A DNA stretch of 54,708 nucleotides from the NCBI RefSeq assembly GCF_035762905.1, contig NZ_DASUCC010000153.1, forward strand, positions 1 to 54,708, written 5' to 3'. Position numbers and translations under genes: made by a program. The notes below the pieces were generated by a model. That model did not search any database. It saw only the letters and a program-made list of their open reading frames with translations, and was not told where the DNA came from. Within the stretch, counting starts at the first letter, position 1; every line of letters starts with the position of its first letter. Below, in pieces: positions 1 through 9,543 of this stretch. The stretch comes from DASYTH01 sp035762905 (GTDB lineage Bacteria > Actinomycetota > Actinomycetes > Mycobacteriales > Pseudonocardiaceae).

Positions 1-1
1 G

Positions 2-145
2 GTGGCCCGGGGGGTGCAGCGGATCGCGTGCATGCGCGGGCCGAACACGGCGACCGTGCCGTCCCGGGTGCCGGCCGAGCTGCGCAGCGCGCTTGAGCCC
101 TACTCGGACGGCCGGCCGGGCAAGACGTTCGCCGACGCGGCATAG
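2..145 (+). CDS. 3' end of an unidentified protein (partial)
   Basis: An open frame enters from the left edge and ends at a TAG at 143-145, giving the last 47 residues of a protein. The tail is Arg/Pro/Ala-rich (it contains ACMRGPNTATVP and ends GKTFADAA) and I do not recognise the family. The stop codon overlaps the AGGAGG ribosome site of the flavin reductase that follows, so the two are probably co-translated. Because the next gene is a flavin reductase, the oxygenase half of a two-component monooxygenase is one possibility, but nothing visible proves it. Confidence 0.6.
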   Translation: MARGVQRIACMRGPNTATVPSRVPAELRSALEPYSDGRPGKTFADAA

Positions 146-158
146 GAGGCGTTGCTCG

Positions 159-674
159 ATGGGCCAGACGCACTGGATGGCCGAAAGCTCGCTGCGGGAC
201 GTGATGTCCCGGTTCGCCACCGGCGTCACGGTGTTGACCGCCGGTGGCGAGCACGGCCACGGGATGACCGCGAACGCGTTCACCTCGGTGTCCCTGGAAC
301 CGCCGCTGGTGCTGGCCTGTGTGGCGCACTCGGCACGGATCCACGAGTCGATCCGGCGGGCCGGCGGCTTCGGGGTGTCCATGCTGGCCGCCGACCAGCA
401 GATGACCGCGCGGTACTTCGCGAACAAGCAGCGGCCCATCGGGCTGGCCCAGTTCGACGCGATCGACTGCGAGTTCGGGCCGCACACCGGGGCACCGCTG
501 CTCAACGGAGCGTTGGCCTGGCTGGAATGCGAGCTCGCCGAGCTGTATCCGGGCGGCGATCACTCGATCTTCCTCGGCCGGGTGCTGAGCGCGAGCCGCG
601 GCCCGGACCGGCAGGCGTTGCTGTTCTACGCCGGCGGCTTCCACCACCTGCTACCGCCCGCGAAGAGCGCGTGA
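159..674 (+). CDS. Flavin reductase (HpaC-like), small component of a two-component monooxygenase
   Basis: The 171-residue protein has the flavin reductase-like FMN-binding fold: the opening MSRFATGVTVLTA, then MTANAFTSVSLEPPLVL, are the usual flavin-pocket strands. Such enzymes use NAD(P)H to reduce free FMN or FAD and pass it to a partner oxygenase. I chose the ATG at 159 because AGGAGG (144-149) lies 9 bases upstream; the frame is open further upstream but reads as Arg-rich non-protein. A likely client is the acyl-CoA-dehydrogenase-type monooxygenase at 16118-17302, or an enzyme left of the window. It heads a tight rightward operon with the SDR and carboxyltransferase genes. Confidence 0.88.
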   Translation: MGQTHWMAESSLRDVMSRFATGVTVLTAGGEHGHGMTANAFTSVSLEPPLVLACVAHSARIHESIRRAGGFGVSMLAADQQMTARYFANKQRPIGLAQFDAIDCEFGPHTGAPLLNGALAWLECELAELYPGGDHSIFLGRVLSASRGPDRQALLFYAGGFHHLLPPAKSA

Positions 675-684
675 GGGAGGTCCC

Positions 685-1715
685 ATGCTGGTGACCATCA
701 CCGGCGGCACCGGGTTCGTCGGCGCCCACACGGTCGCCGCGCTGACCCGGGCCGGGCACCGGGTCCGGCTGCTGGTCCGCGACGAGTCCACTGTGGACGC
801 CGCGCTGACCCCGCTGGACGTCGATCCCGGTGCGGTGGACATCGCCGGCGGCGACGTGCTGGACGAGGCCGGCGTGGTCGCGGCGGTGCGCGGGGCCGAC
901 GCGGTGCTGCACGCGGCGTCGGTCTACTCGTTCGACCGGCGGCAGCACGCCCGGATCCGGCGGACCAACGAGCGGGGCACCGAGTTGGTGCTCGCCGCCG
1001 CCCGCCGGGCCGGTGCCGGCCGGATCGTGCACGTGTCCAGCGTGGGTGCACTGTTTCCGGCCCGGGGCCGGGTGATCGGGCCGGACAGCCCGGTCGGGCG
1101 CACCCGGGAGACGTACCTGGCCAGCAAGGCCGCCGCCGACCGGATCGCAAGGGCGCACGCCGCCGACGGCGCGCCGGTCGTGATCAGCTACCCGCCGGCC
1201 CTGCTCGGCCCGCACGACCCGAGGCTCGGTGACCAGGTGTCCCGGGTGCGCGACGTGCTGCGTGGGCTCACCCCGATCTGGCCGCTCGGCGGGTTTCCGC
1301 TCGGCGACGTGCGGGACACCGCGGAGTTGCACGCCCGGCTGCTCACCGGTGCGGTGGCCGAGCCGCTGCGGTACTTCGGGCCCGGGCACTACGTGTCCAC
1401 CCGCGCGTTCGTGCGCACCCTGCGCCGGGTCACCGGGCGGAGCCTGCCGGCGGTGTTTCTGCCGGCCCGGGCCATGCTTCCGGTCGGGCTGCTGGCCAAC
1501 CTGGCGCAGCGGGTATGGCCGTGGCACATCCCGGCGGAGTACGGCGCGATCTACACCTGCGCCTGCGCGACCCGGGTGGCCGGTGCCGCGCCGACCGCGG
1601 GCGTCCCGGCCCGCCCGGTCGAGGAGACGATGCGGGACACGGTGCGCTGGCTGTGCCGGGCGGGGCACGTGTCGGCCCGGGCGGCCGGCGCCGTCGAGGA
1701 ACTGGTGCCGGCCCC

Positions 1716-1719
<4 letters not shown>
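685..1719 (+). CDS. NAD(P)-dependent epimerase/dehydratase-family oxidoreductase (extended SDR)
   Basis: This 344-residue protein begins with the Rossmann motif TGGTGFVGAHT at residues 6-16 and has the extended-SDR catalytic area: Ser in IVHVSSVGALF and a downstream TYLASKAAADR in which the usual YxxxK Tyr and Lys are visible. These enzymes reduce, oxidise or epimerise small substrates such as sugars and hydroxyketones; the substrate cannot be read from sequence. GGGAGG at 675-680 sets the ATG at 685. Its stop overlaps the next start (ATGA at 1716-1719), so it is translationally coupled to the carboxyltransferase. A C-terminal segment after about residue 250 is the variable substrate lobe. 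Confidence 0.88.
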
Positions 1720-3371
<1,652 letters not shown>

Positions 3372-3400
3372 GTGCCAGCCGGCGGGAATCGAACACCACG
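3372..3400 (-). other. tRNA 3'-end-like sequence between convergent genes
   Basis: Read on the minus strand, this 36-bp gap between two converging genes contains GTTCGATTCCCGCC followed by GGCTGGCACC. The first block resembles the T-loop of a tRNA and the second an acceptor end. No matching 5' half, D-arm or anticodon arm is found next to it, and the T-stem does not pair properly, so it is not a working tRNA gene. It could be a scar of an integration event or chance. Confidence 0.2.
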
Positions 3401-3407
3401 GCCGGGT

Positions 3408-3878
3408 CTAGGGCCGGGACGGCTCCGCGGCGTTGTCGATGGCCCGGTAGGTGTAGCCGCTGCGGTGCAGGCGGTCGATGGTTTCCTGGGGGTAGGCGGC
3501 GCGGCCGTCGACGACGACGCAGCAGACCGCGACCATCTCGCGCAGGGCGGGGAAGTCGATGGCGTGGAACTCCTTGTGGTTGGCCAGGATCGCGATGCAG
3601 TCGGCGCCGGCGATGGCGTGCAGGAGGGAGCCGGCGGGCTGCTGGCCGAAGGTCTCGACGATATCGGCGGGGTCGGCGACCGGGTCGTAGATGCTGACCT
3701 CGGCGCCGGTCTTGCGCAGCGCGGCGACCACCGGCCGGGCCGGGGCGGTGTGCGGCACGTCGGCGCCGTCGGGGGTGGTCAGACCGAGTACGGCGATCTT
3801 GGCCTGGCCGGCGGGTTTGCCGAACCGGGCCAGCTCGCCGGTGATCAGGTCCACGGCATGATCGGGAAGAAAGGGCAT
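3408..3878 (-). CDS. Stand-alone UDP-binding domain of a UDP-sugar dehydrogenase (WecC/Ugd C-terminal domain)
   Basis: This 156-residue protein matches only the C-terminal domain of UDP-glucose/UDP-ManNAc dehydrogenases: KIAVLGLTTPDGADV, then SPA-like HTAPARPVVAALRKTGAEV and IYDPVAD, with the late ADCIAILANHKEF strand. The NAD-binding and catalytic-Cys domains (about 300 residues) are absent; upstream sequence is open but not protein-like. Yet it has its own ATG (3876-3878) with a GGGAG site 8 bases away, no internal stops and a copy of the cluster motif 61 bp upstream, so it looks expressed rather than decayed. It may bind a nucleotide sugar or partner another enzyme. The gene lies downstream of the methyltransferase on the same strand. 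Confidence 0.75.
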   Translation of the reverse strand: MPFLPDHAVDLITGELARFGKPAGQAKIAVLGLTTPDGADVPHTAPARPVVAALRKTGAEVSIYDPVADPADIVETFGQQPAGSLLHAIAGADCIAILANHKEFHAIDFPALREMVAVCCVVVDGRAAYPQETIDRLHRSGYTYRAIDNAAEPSRP

Positions 3879-3938
3879 GCGCGGCTCCCACCGTGCGGGG
3901 CGGTCATGACCACGGTCGCACCCGGGTGGGCCGCGCCG

Positions 3939-3953
3939 CATCTTCTGGAGTGC
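3939..3953 (-). promoter_or_regulatory. Cluster motif copy 1 (GCACTCCAGAAGATG)
   Basis: One of six 15-bp sequences of the form GCAnTnYnGAAGATG, here on the minus strand, 61 bp before the UDP-binding-domain gene and pointing at it. Eleven positions are identical in all six copies. Confidence 0.7.
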
Positions 3954-3988
3954 GGAGATCTCCGGGCAACACGACCGTCGACCCACCG

Positions 3989-4741
3989 TCAGTGCCGGCG
4001 GATCCCGACGATCAGGCCGCGTGCGGCGAACCCGCCGGCGGCGGGCAGTTGCTCCGCCGTGCAATCCGCGGCCTCGAGCGCGGACAGGTACTCGGACCGG
4101 GTGAACAGGGTCAGCGGTTGGGTATGGGTGAGATGGCGGATCCCGGTCCGGTCGGCCACCAGGTAGTGCGCATCGTGCCGGACCGCGTCGCCGCGACGGG
4201 TGGACCGGGACAACCGCACCACCGTGCGGTCGCGGTCGCGCACGGCGTGGTGCGCCACCTGGCCGTCCGGATGGTTCTCCGGCGACCAGTACGGGTCGAT
4301 CGCCAGCACGCCGCCGGGTTCCAGGTGCCATGCCATCGTGCGCAGTACGCCGACCAGTTCGTCTATTGTGGACATTTGGCCGATGGTGCCGGCCAGGCAA
4401 CAGATCGCGTCGAAGGTCCGGCCGAGGTCGAAGGTTCGCGGGTCACCGTGGTGGATCTGGACACCGGGCAGCTTCGCCCTTGCGACGTCGCACATCGCCG
4501 GGACCGGCTCCAGCCCCACCACCTCGTGGAAGAACCGGGCCAGCGCGCGCAGGTGCTCGCCGGTGCCGCAGCCGACGTCGAGCAGCGAGGTCGCCCGCGG
4601 ATACCTGGCCAGCACCACCTCGGAGAGCACCGCGGCGTCGGTGGCGAAGTCCTGTCCCCGTCCGGCGTGGAACAGGTCGTGCAGCTCGCTGAGCGCCCGG
4701 TCGTCGACCGCACTCGCGGGCCGGTCCTGCACCTCGGTCAT
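3989..4741 (-). CDS. Class I SAM-dependent methyltransferase, deoxysugar N-methyltransferase-like
   Basis: A 250-residue methyltransferase with a complete SAM-binding core: motif I LLDVGCGTGEHL (residues 53-64), acidic VVGLEPV, and the post-I HHGDPRTFDL. The N-terminal HDLFHAGRGQDFATDA resembles the DesVI/TylM1 group that methylates amino groups of aminodeoxysugars, so an N-methylation of a sugar or amine is the best guess. The ATG at 4741 is chosen because upstream sequence on that strand stops looking like protein and a GGTGG-type site precedes it. It sits 33 bp from a cluster motif copy that points at it. It is upstream of, and probably transcribed with, the UDP-binding-domain gene. Confidence 0.87.
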   Translation of the reverse strand: MTEVQDRPASAVDDRALSELHDLFHAGRGQDFATDAAVLSEVVLARYPRATSLLDVGCGTGEHLRALARFFHEVVGLEPVPAMCDVARAKLPGVQIHHGDPRTFDLGRTFDAICCLAGTIGQMSTIDELVGVLRTMAWHLEPGGVLAIDPYWSPENHPDGQVAHHAVRDRDRTVVRLSRSTRRGDAVRHDAHYLVADRTGIRHLTHTQPLTLFTRSEYLSALEAADCTAEQLPAAGGFAARGLIVGIRRH

Positions 4742-4773
4742 CTCACCACCCTGGCGGGTCGCCGGTCGCCGGG

Positions 4774-4788
4774 CATCTTCGGCATTGC
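4774..4788 (-). promoter_or_regulatory. Cluster motif copy 2 (GCAATGCCGAAGATG)
   Basis: Second copy of GCAnTnYnGAAGATG, on the minus strand in the gap between the divergent methyltransferase and TIGR03084 genes. It points at the methyltransferase start, 33 bp away. Confidence 0.7.
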
Positions 4789-4891
4789 TCAGCTCGCCGC
4801 GCGGCCCGCATCCTGGGAGAGGACAACCGGTTCGGGTGCCGGACATGCTGGGAGACAAACCTGTCCGCGGAGCCGAAGCCGGGAGAAAGAC

Positions 4892-5683
4892 GTGACACAG
4901 CAACCGGATGTGATCGCCGACCTGACCGCGGAGGGCGAGCAGGTCGACCGGCTCGTCGTCGACCTGGACGAGCGGGGCTGGGCCACCCCGACGCCGGCTC
5001 CCGGCTGGACGGTGAAGCATCAGATCGCACACCTGGCCGCGACGTTCCGGCTGGCCGGGCTGGCGGCCGCCGACCCGGCCGCGTTCGGGGCGCTGGCCAG
5101 CCGGCTGTCCGACGACTTCGACGCCAACGTGGTGGCCGCGATGGCCGACTACGTCGGGGATCCGGACGAGGTGCTGCTGAACCGGTGGCGCGCCGACCGG
5201 ACCGCCGCGATCAAGGCGCTGGCCGCGGTGCCGCCCACCGACCTGGTGCCGTGGCTGGTCCGGCCGCTGCCGCCGGGCGTGCTGGCCTGCGCCGGGATGA
5301 TGGAGCTGTTCGCGCACGGCCAGGACATCGCCGACGCGCTCGGCGTCACGCCGGTGCGCACCGACCGGATCGGCCATCTGGTCGGATTCGCGGTGCGGGT
5401 CTGGGACTTCGGCTACATCGCCCGCGGCCTGCCCACCCCGGACGTCGAGTTCCGGTTCGAGATCACCGCACCGTCCGGTCGCGTGTGGACATTCGGTCCG
5501 CAGGACGCCACCGAGCGGATCGCCGGCCCGGCCGAGGACTTCTGCCTGCTGGTCACCCGGCGCCGGCACCGTGCCGACCTCGCCGTCGTGGCCACCGGAT
5601 CGGTGGCCGACGCCTGGCTGGACATCGCCCAGGCCTACCGCGGTCCGGCCGGTCCGGGCCGCACACCCGGCCAGTTCGACTGA
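4892..5683 (+). CDS. TIGR03084-family metal-binding protein (DinB/maleylpyruvate isomerase-like)
   Basis: This 263-residue protein has the N-terminal four-helix metal-binding fold seen in mycothiol-dependent maleylpyruvate isomerases and DinB proteins: GWTVKHQIAHLAAT near residue 38 supplies a His pair and MMELFAHGQDIADALG near residue 138 a further His. It matches the actinobacterial family TIGR03084, whose reaction is not known; related folds catalyse thiol-dependent isomerisation or conjugation. The start is GTG at 4892, with GGGAGAAAG 6 bases upstream; the open frame before it is non-coding in character. It is divergent from the methyltransferase and 65 bp before the first MFS gene. Confidence 0.85.
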   Translation: MTQQPDVIADLTAEGEQVDRLVVDLDERGWATPTPAPGWTVKHQIAHLAATFRLAGLAAADPAAFGALASRLSDDFDANVVAAMADYVGDPDEVLLNRWRADRTAAIKALAAVPPTDLVPWLVRPLPPGVLACAGMMELFAHGQDIADALGVTPVRTDRIGHLVGFAVRVWDFGYIARGLPTPDVEFRFEITAPSGRVWTFGPQDATERIAGPAEDFCLLVTRRRHRADLAVVATGSVADAWLDIAQAYRGPAGPGRTPGQFD

Positions 5684-5698
5684 GCACTCTGGAAGATG
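5684..5698 (+). promoter_or_regulatory. Cluster motif copy 3 (GCACTCTGGAAGATG)
   Basis: Third copy of GCAnTnYnGAAGATG, starting directly after the TGA of the TIGR03084 gene, on the plus strand and pointing at the MFS start 51 bp on. Its position suggests that the transporter has its own controlled promoter. Confidence 0.7.
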
Positions 5699-5748
5699 CG
5701 CCGCGGCGCCTCTCCTGTCACGGTCGACCGCACAACCAGGAGAGGATC

Positions 5749-7203
5749 ATGTCCGAACTGAACGTGGGAACCGAGGCATCCTCCGGCGCGGCTGGTGCGT
5801 CGCCACCCGACCCGCGCCGGTGGAAGGCCCTCGCGCTGCTCTGCACCGCCAGCTTCATGGTGATCCTGGACGCGCAGATCGTCATCCTGGCGCTGCCGTC
5901 GATCGAGGCGGAGCTCGCGTTCGCCCCGGGCGCCGCGCAGTGGGTGCTCAGCGCCTACCTGCTCACCTTCGGCGGCCTGCTGCTGCTCGGCGGCCGCTCG
6001 GCCGACCTGCTCGGCCGCCGCCGGATGTTCATGATCGGCACCGCGCTGTTCCTGGTCGCCTCGCTGGTCTGCGGCCTGGCCTGGACGTCCGGTGTGCTGA
6101 TCGCCGCCCGGGCCGTGCAGGGTGTCTCCGCGGCGATCATGGCCCCGACCGCGCTGTCGATCGTGCTGACCACCTTCGACGTCGACGCCGAACGCAACCG
6201 GGCGCTGGGCATCTGGTCCGGCATCGGCGGCATCGGCGCCACCGCGGCGCTGCTGGTCGGCGGCCCGATCACCGACTGGCTCGGCTGGGAGTGGATCTTC
6301 TTCATCAACATCCCGGTGGCGATCGGCCTGCTGGTGCTCAGCCCGGTGCTGCTGCGGGAAAGCCGGGCCACCGCGCGGACCCGCTCGTTCGACCTGGCCG
6401 GTGCGGCCACGATCACCCTCGCCGCCGTCCTGTTCGTCTACGCGCTCGTCCAGGCGCCGCAGGTGGGCTGGATCAGCCTGCCGACCCTCGGCCTGCTCGT
6501 GGCCGGCGCCATCCTGGTCGACATCTTCCTGCGGATCGAGGAACGGTCGGCCGCGCCGCTGGTGCCGCTGCGCATCTTCCGGTCCCGCGCGCTGGTCGGC
6601 GGCAACGTCGCGATGGTGCTGCTCGGCACGATCGCCTTCGGCATGCCGTTCGTGGTCTCGCTCTACGCCCAGCAGGTGCTCGGCTACTCCGCGATCGTGT
6701 TCGGGCTGAGCACGGTCATCATGACCGTGATGGCCGTGGTCGGTTCGTTCGCCGGCCAGGCGATCGTCACCAGGACCGGCTTCCGGATGGTCGCCGCGGT
6801 GGGCCTGGCCCTCGGCGCGGTCGGCTGCCTGCTGCTCAGCCGGGTCTCGGCGGACGGCAGCTACTTCGGCGACATCTTCTTCGGGCTGCTGGTCTTCGGT
6901 CCGGGGCTCGGCGCCTGCTACGTCGCGGTCTCCATCGCCGCGCTGACCGGGGTTCCGGAGCAGGAGTCCGGCCTGGCGTCGGCGATCAACACCGCCGCGT
7001 TCCAGATCGGCGGCGCGATCGGGGTGGCCGTGTGCTCCACCGTCGTGGTGGCCAGCGTGGCCGGCGCCGACGGGCCGGAGGCGCTCACCGACGGCTTCCG
7101 GGCGGGCTTCCTTGCCTGTGTCATCCTCGCGGTCATCGGCGTGGCCGTCGCGCTCACCCTGCTGCGCCAGCCCCGCCGGCAACCGAGCGGGGTGGCGAAA
7201 TAG
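5749..7203 (+). CDS. MFS drug/metabolite exporter, DHA2 (14-TM) type
   Basis: The 484-residue protein is a proton-driven multidrug-type exporter of the major facilitator superfamily. The first helix holds SFMVILDAQIVILALP (the DHA2 signature around LDxTIVNVALP, here with Ala-Gln in place of the usual Thr), followed by motif A GGRSADLLGRRR and motif C-like GIGGIGATAALLVGGP. About 14 hydrophobic segments are visible. AGGAGAGG at 5738-5745 sets the ATG at 5749. It is closely similar along its whole length to the protein at 36334-37788, which has the same length. Likely role: export of and self-resistance to the cluster product. The stop overlaps the frame of the kinase that follows. Confidence 0.93.
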   Translation: MSELNVGTEASSGAAGASPPDPRRWKALALLCTASFMVILDAQIVILALPSIEAELAFAPGAAQWVLSAYLLTFGGLLLLGGRSADLLGRRRMFMIGTALFLVASLVCGLAWTSGVLIAARAVQGVSAAIMAPTALSIVLTTFDVDAERNRALGIWSGIGGIGATAALLVGGPITDWLGWEWIFFINIPVAIGLLVLSPVLLRESRATARTRSFDLAGAATITLAAVLFVYALVQAPQVGWISLPTLGLLVAGAILVDIFLRIEERSAAPLVPLRIFRSRALVGGNVAMVLLGTIAFGMPFVVSLYAQQVLGYSAIVFGLSTVIMTVMAVVGSFAGQAIVTRTGFRMVAAVGLALGAVGCLLLSRVSADGSYFGDIFFGLLVFGPGLGACYVAVSIAALTGVPEQESGLASAINTAAFQIGGAIGVAVCSTVVVASVAGADGPEALTDGFRAGFLACVILAVIGVAVALTLLRQPRRQPSGVAK

Positions 7204-8042
7204 CCGACCTGGCCATCGCGGCCGCCGTCGGCGTCGCGCGCACGTTCGGGGTCCGGGTCACCGACCCGGCGGTCCTTTCCGACGGCAGCAACGTTCTGGT
7301 CCACCTGCGGCCGGCGCCGGTGGTGGCCCGGGTGGCCACGGTGAGCGCACTGATCCGGCCCGGGGTGGCCGCCTGGCTGGCCCGGGACGTCGACCTGGCC
7401 CGCTACCTGGCCGCCCGGGGAATCCCGGTGGCCCTGCCGTGTACCGACCCGCCGGCCGGGCCGCACCGGCACGGCGAACTGGCCCTCACCTTCTGGCGGT
7501 ACGTCCCGCACGATCCGGGCGCGGTGCCGGACACCGCCGAGGTTGCCCGGTCGCTGTCCGCGATGCATACGGCGCTGCGCGGTTATCCCGGCGAGCTGCC
7601 GGCCGACGGCCCGCTCGGCGACATCGCCCGCTCGCTGGACCTGTTGGAGCGGCGCGGATCGGTGCACGCCGCCGGCCTGCACCGGTTGCGTGCGGCCGCC
7701 ATCCGCCTCCGGGCGGCGGTGGCCGAGCTGCCCACCCAGCCGCTGCACGGCGACCCGCACACCGGAAACGTGCTGGCCACGTCGGACGGTCCGGTGTGGA
7801 TCGACTTCGAGGACACCTGGCGCGGCCCGCTGGCCTGGGATCTCGCCTCTTTCGCCGACACGCCGAACGGCGTCTCGCCCGCGCTGCTCGACACCTACCC
7901 GGAAGCACTGCCCGCCGGCGTCGCGGTCTGCGCCCGGCTGCGCGAGCTGTTCGCCGTCTGCTGGCGGCTGGTGATGGCGGTGCGCTTCCCGGCCGCCGAG
8001 CCCGGTGCCCAGGCCCACCTGCGTGCCTGGCTGGCCGCATAG
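7200..8042 (+). CDS. APH-fold phosphotransferase (aminoglycoside phosphotransferase family)
   Basis: The protein has the catalytic core of the APH/choline-kinase family: LHGDPHTGNVL (HxDxxxxN catalytic loop) and VWIDFEDTWRGPLAWDLAS (metal-binding Asp). It would phosphorylate a hydroxyl group on a small molecule, so self-resistance or a protective step in biosynthesis are both possible. The start is odd: no ATG, GTG or TTG lies in frame between the MFS stop and GTG 7320. The protein-like sequence begins at about 7200, where an ATA overlaps the MFS TAG. A rare start (ATA 7200 or CTG 7209), or a -1 shift at the end of the MFS gene, would explain it. The end at 8042 is firm. Confidence 0.75.
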   Translation: MADLAIAAAVGVARTFGVRVTDPAVLSDGSNVLVHLRPAPVVARVATVSALIRPGVAAWLARDVDLARYLAARGIPVALPCTDPPAGPHRHGELALTFWRYVPHDPGAVPDTAEVARSLSAMHTALRGYPGELPADGPLGDIARSLDLLERRGSVHAAGLHRLRAAAIRLRAAVAELPTQPLHGDPHTGNVLATSDGPVWIDFEDTWRGPLAWDLASFADTPNGVSPALLDTYPEALPAGVAVCARLRELFAVCWRLVMAVRFPAAEPGAQAHLRAWLAA

Positions 8043-8050
8043 GAAACCGC

Positions 8051-8093
8051 ACAGGGAAAGGGTGGCGCCGGGGGCGCGCCACCCTTTCCCTGT
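8051..8093. terminator. Bidirectional terminator hairpin
   Basis: A perfect 18-bp inverted repeat (8051-8068 and 8076-8093) with a 7-base loop lies between the converging kinase and FAD-epoxygenase genes. It should end transcription from both sides. Confidence 0.88.
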
Positions 8094-8103
8094 TTCCTTG
8101 CGA

Positions 8104-9513
8104 TCACGCTGCCTTGCGGCGCGTGTTCCTGGTGGTCTTCGGCGTCTCCCGGGGCGCGGGCTCGAGCAGCGGCGGGTTGGCCGCCGGCCCGCGGACCGCG
8201 TTGCGCAGCACGCGCAGAACCATGCTCGGCCGCATCAGCGACTCGGGCGACTCGACCAGACCCGCGGCCCGCATGTAGGCGGCGGTGACCGCCCCGTCGC
8301 GGGTGGCTGCGGTCTGCACCAGCTTCAGGTACTTCTGGCCCATCCGGACCTTCAGCGTGCGGTTGCCCTCGACCCCCTTGAAGCTGAGGTCGACCGTGTT
8401 GGTCATCTCCCAGGTGGCGTCGATGGCATCCGTTGCCAGGTCACGGAAGTACTGCAACGGCTGCGGTGTCGCCCCGGTGTGCAGGTGCGCCCGGATGGTC
8501 AGTGCGCCGAGCGCCGCGACGCTCATCCCCTGCGCGTAGATCGGGTTGAAGCAGCACACCGCGTCGCCGGTGACCAGCAGGCCGTCCGGGAACCGGCTCA
8601 TCGTCTCGTAGTGCCGCCGAAGCGTTGTCGGGAACCGGAACGCCACCGGCTCGTCCAACGGCTCGGCATGCTGCAGCGCCAGGTGGATGTCCGGAATCGC
8701 CAGCGACTTCACGAACTCGTAGAAGCCGGCCTGGTCGGTCGGCGGGTGGTCGCCGAGCAGGCCGTACACGGTCAGCTCGACCCGGTCGCCGTCGGTCTTG
8801 GTGAAGATCGCGCCGCGCGGCACCTCGGGCGAGGCGGCCGGGTTGATCGAGAGGTCGCCGTGGTACGGGTCCTTGGTCAGCCGGTAGTGCTGGGTGACGT
8901 AGCCAAGGCCGATCTTCTTGCGCTCCTCCTCGACCCGCGGATACCCGAGGTCCTCCAGCCAGATCGGGGTGCGCGAGCCGCGGCCGGTGGCATCCACCAC
9001 CAGGTCGGCCGAGATCACCCGCTCGGCGGTGTCCGCCTTGCCCTGCACGCGGATCCCGGTCACCCGGCGCCGGTCCGGAGTGGTCTCCAGACCGAGGATG
9101 TCGGTCTCCTGCTGGAAGGTGATGTTCTCCACCGCGTTGGTCCGGTTGCGGATGTGCTTCTCCAGCATCGGCCGGCTGGCCGCGACGCAGACCAGCTCGG
9201 CGCTCTGCGGCTTGAGCCGCCGGCCGTTGAAGTACCAGCGCACGTCGCCGGCCAGGTCGCCGGTGGGCACGCCGTCGGCGAACAGCTCCTCGGTGATCCC
9301 GGGGTAGAGCTCCTCCATCGCCTTCTGGCCGCGGGCCAGCAGGCCGTTGATGTGCTTACCCTGCGGGCAGCTGCGCCGCGGCCCGTCCGCGCCGAGCAAC
9401 ACGTCGCGGTCGACGACGAGCACCTCGTCGTAGGCCTCCGAGAGCACCTTCGCCGCGAACAGTCCGGCAATGCTCCCGCCAAGCACCACCGCGCGAGTTC
9501 CGGTGCTGCTCAT
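8104..9513 (-). CDS. FAD-dependent monooxygenase/epoxidase (MonCI-like)
   Basis: This 469-residue flavoprotein opens with AVVLGGSIAGLFAAKVLSE (FAD-binding GGSxAG), has VVDRD at the end of beta-2, VVDATGRGSRTP in mid-protein and GLLVTGDAVCCFNPIYAQG, the second FAD motif. The order and the PQGKHINGLLARG segment resemble the MonCI/Lsd18 group that epoxidises alkenes in polyether biosynthesis and related actinobacterial FAD hydroxylases. The ATG at 9513 is set by AAGGAGGTGA 4 bases upstream, a near-perfect site. It is the last gene of the operon GMC oxidoreductase - DUF2306 protein - this enzyme, with a 30-bp gap before it. The substrate is unknown. Confidence 0.85.
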   Translation of the reverse strand: MSSTGTRAVVLGGSIAGLFAAKVLSEAYDEVLVVDRDVLLGADGPRRSCPQGKHINGLLARGQKAMEELYPGITEELFADGVPTGDLAGDVRWYFNGRRLKPQSAELVCVAASRPMLEKHIRNRTNAVENITFQQETDILGLETTPDRRRVTGIRVQGKADTAERVISADLVVDATGRGSRTPIWLEDLGYPRVEEERKKIGLGYVTQHYRLTKDPYHGDLSINPAASPEVPRGAIFTKTDGDRVELTVYGLLGDHPPTDQAGFYEFVKSLAIPDIHLALQHAEPLDEPVAFRFPTTLRRHYETMSRFPDGLLVTGDAVCCFNPIYAQGMSVAALGALTIRAHLHTGATPQPLQYFRDLATDAIDATWEMTNTVDLSFKGVEGNRTLKVRMGQKYLKLVQTAATRDGAVTAAYMRAAGLVESPESLMRPSMVLRVLRNAVRGPAANPPLLEPAPRETPKTTRNTRRKAA

Positions 9514-9543
9514 CGGTCACCTCCTTGCATGGGAATGGTCAGA

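Noticed and set aside
3879..4400. N-terminal domains of a full UDP-sugar dehydrogenase, upstream of the lone UDP-binding domain
   Set aside because: The frame is open but lacks the GxGxxG loop and the catalytic Cys motif; composition is non-coding and it is antisense to intergenic DNA and other genes.
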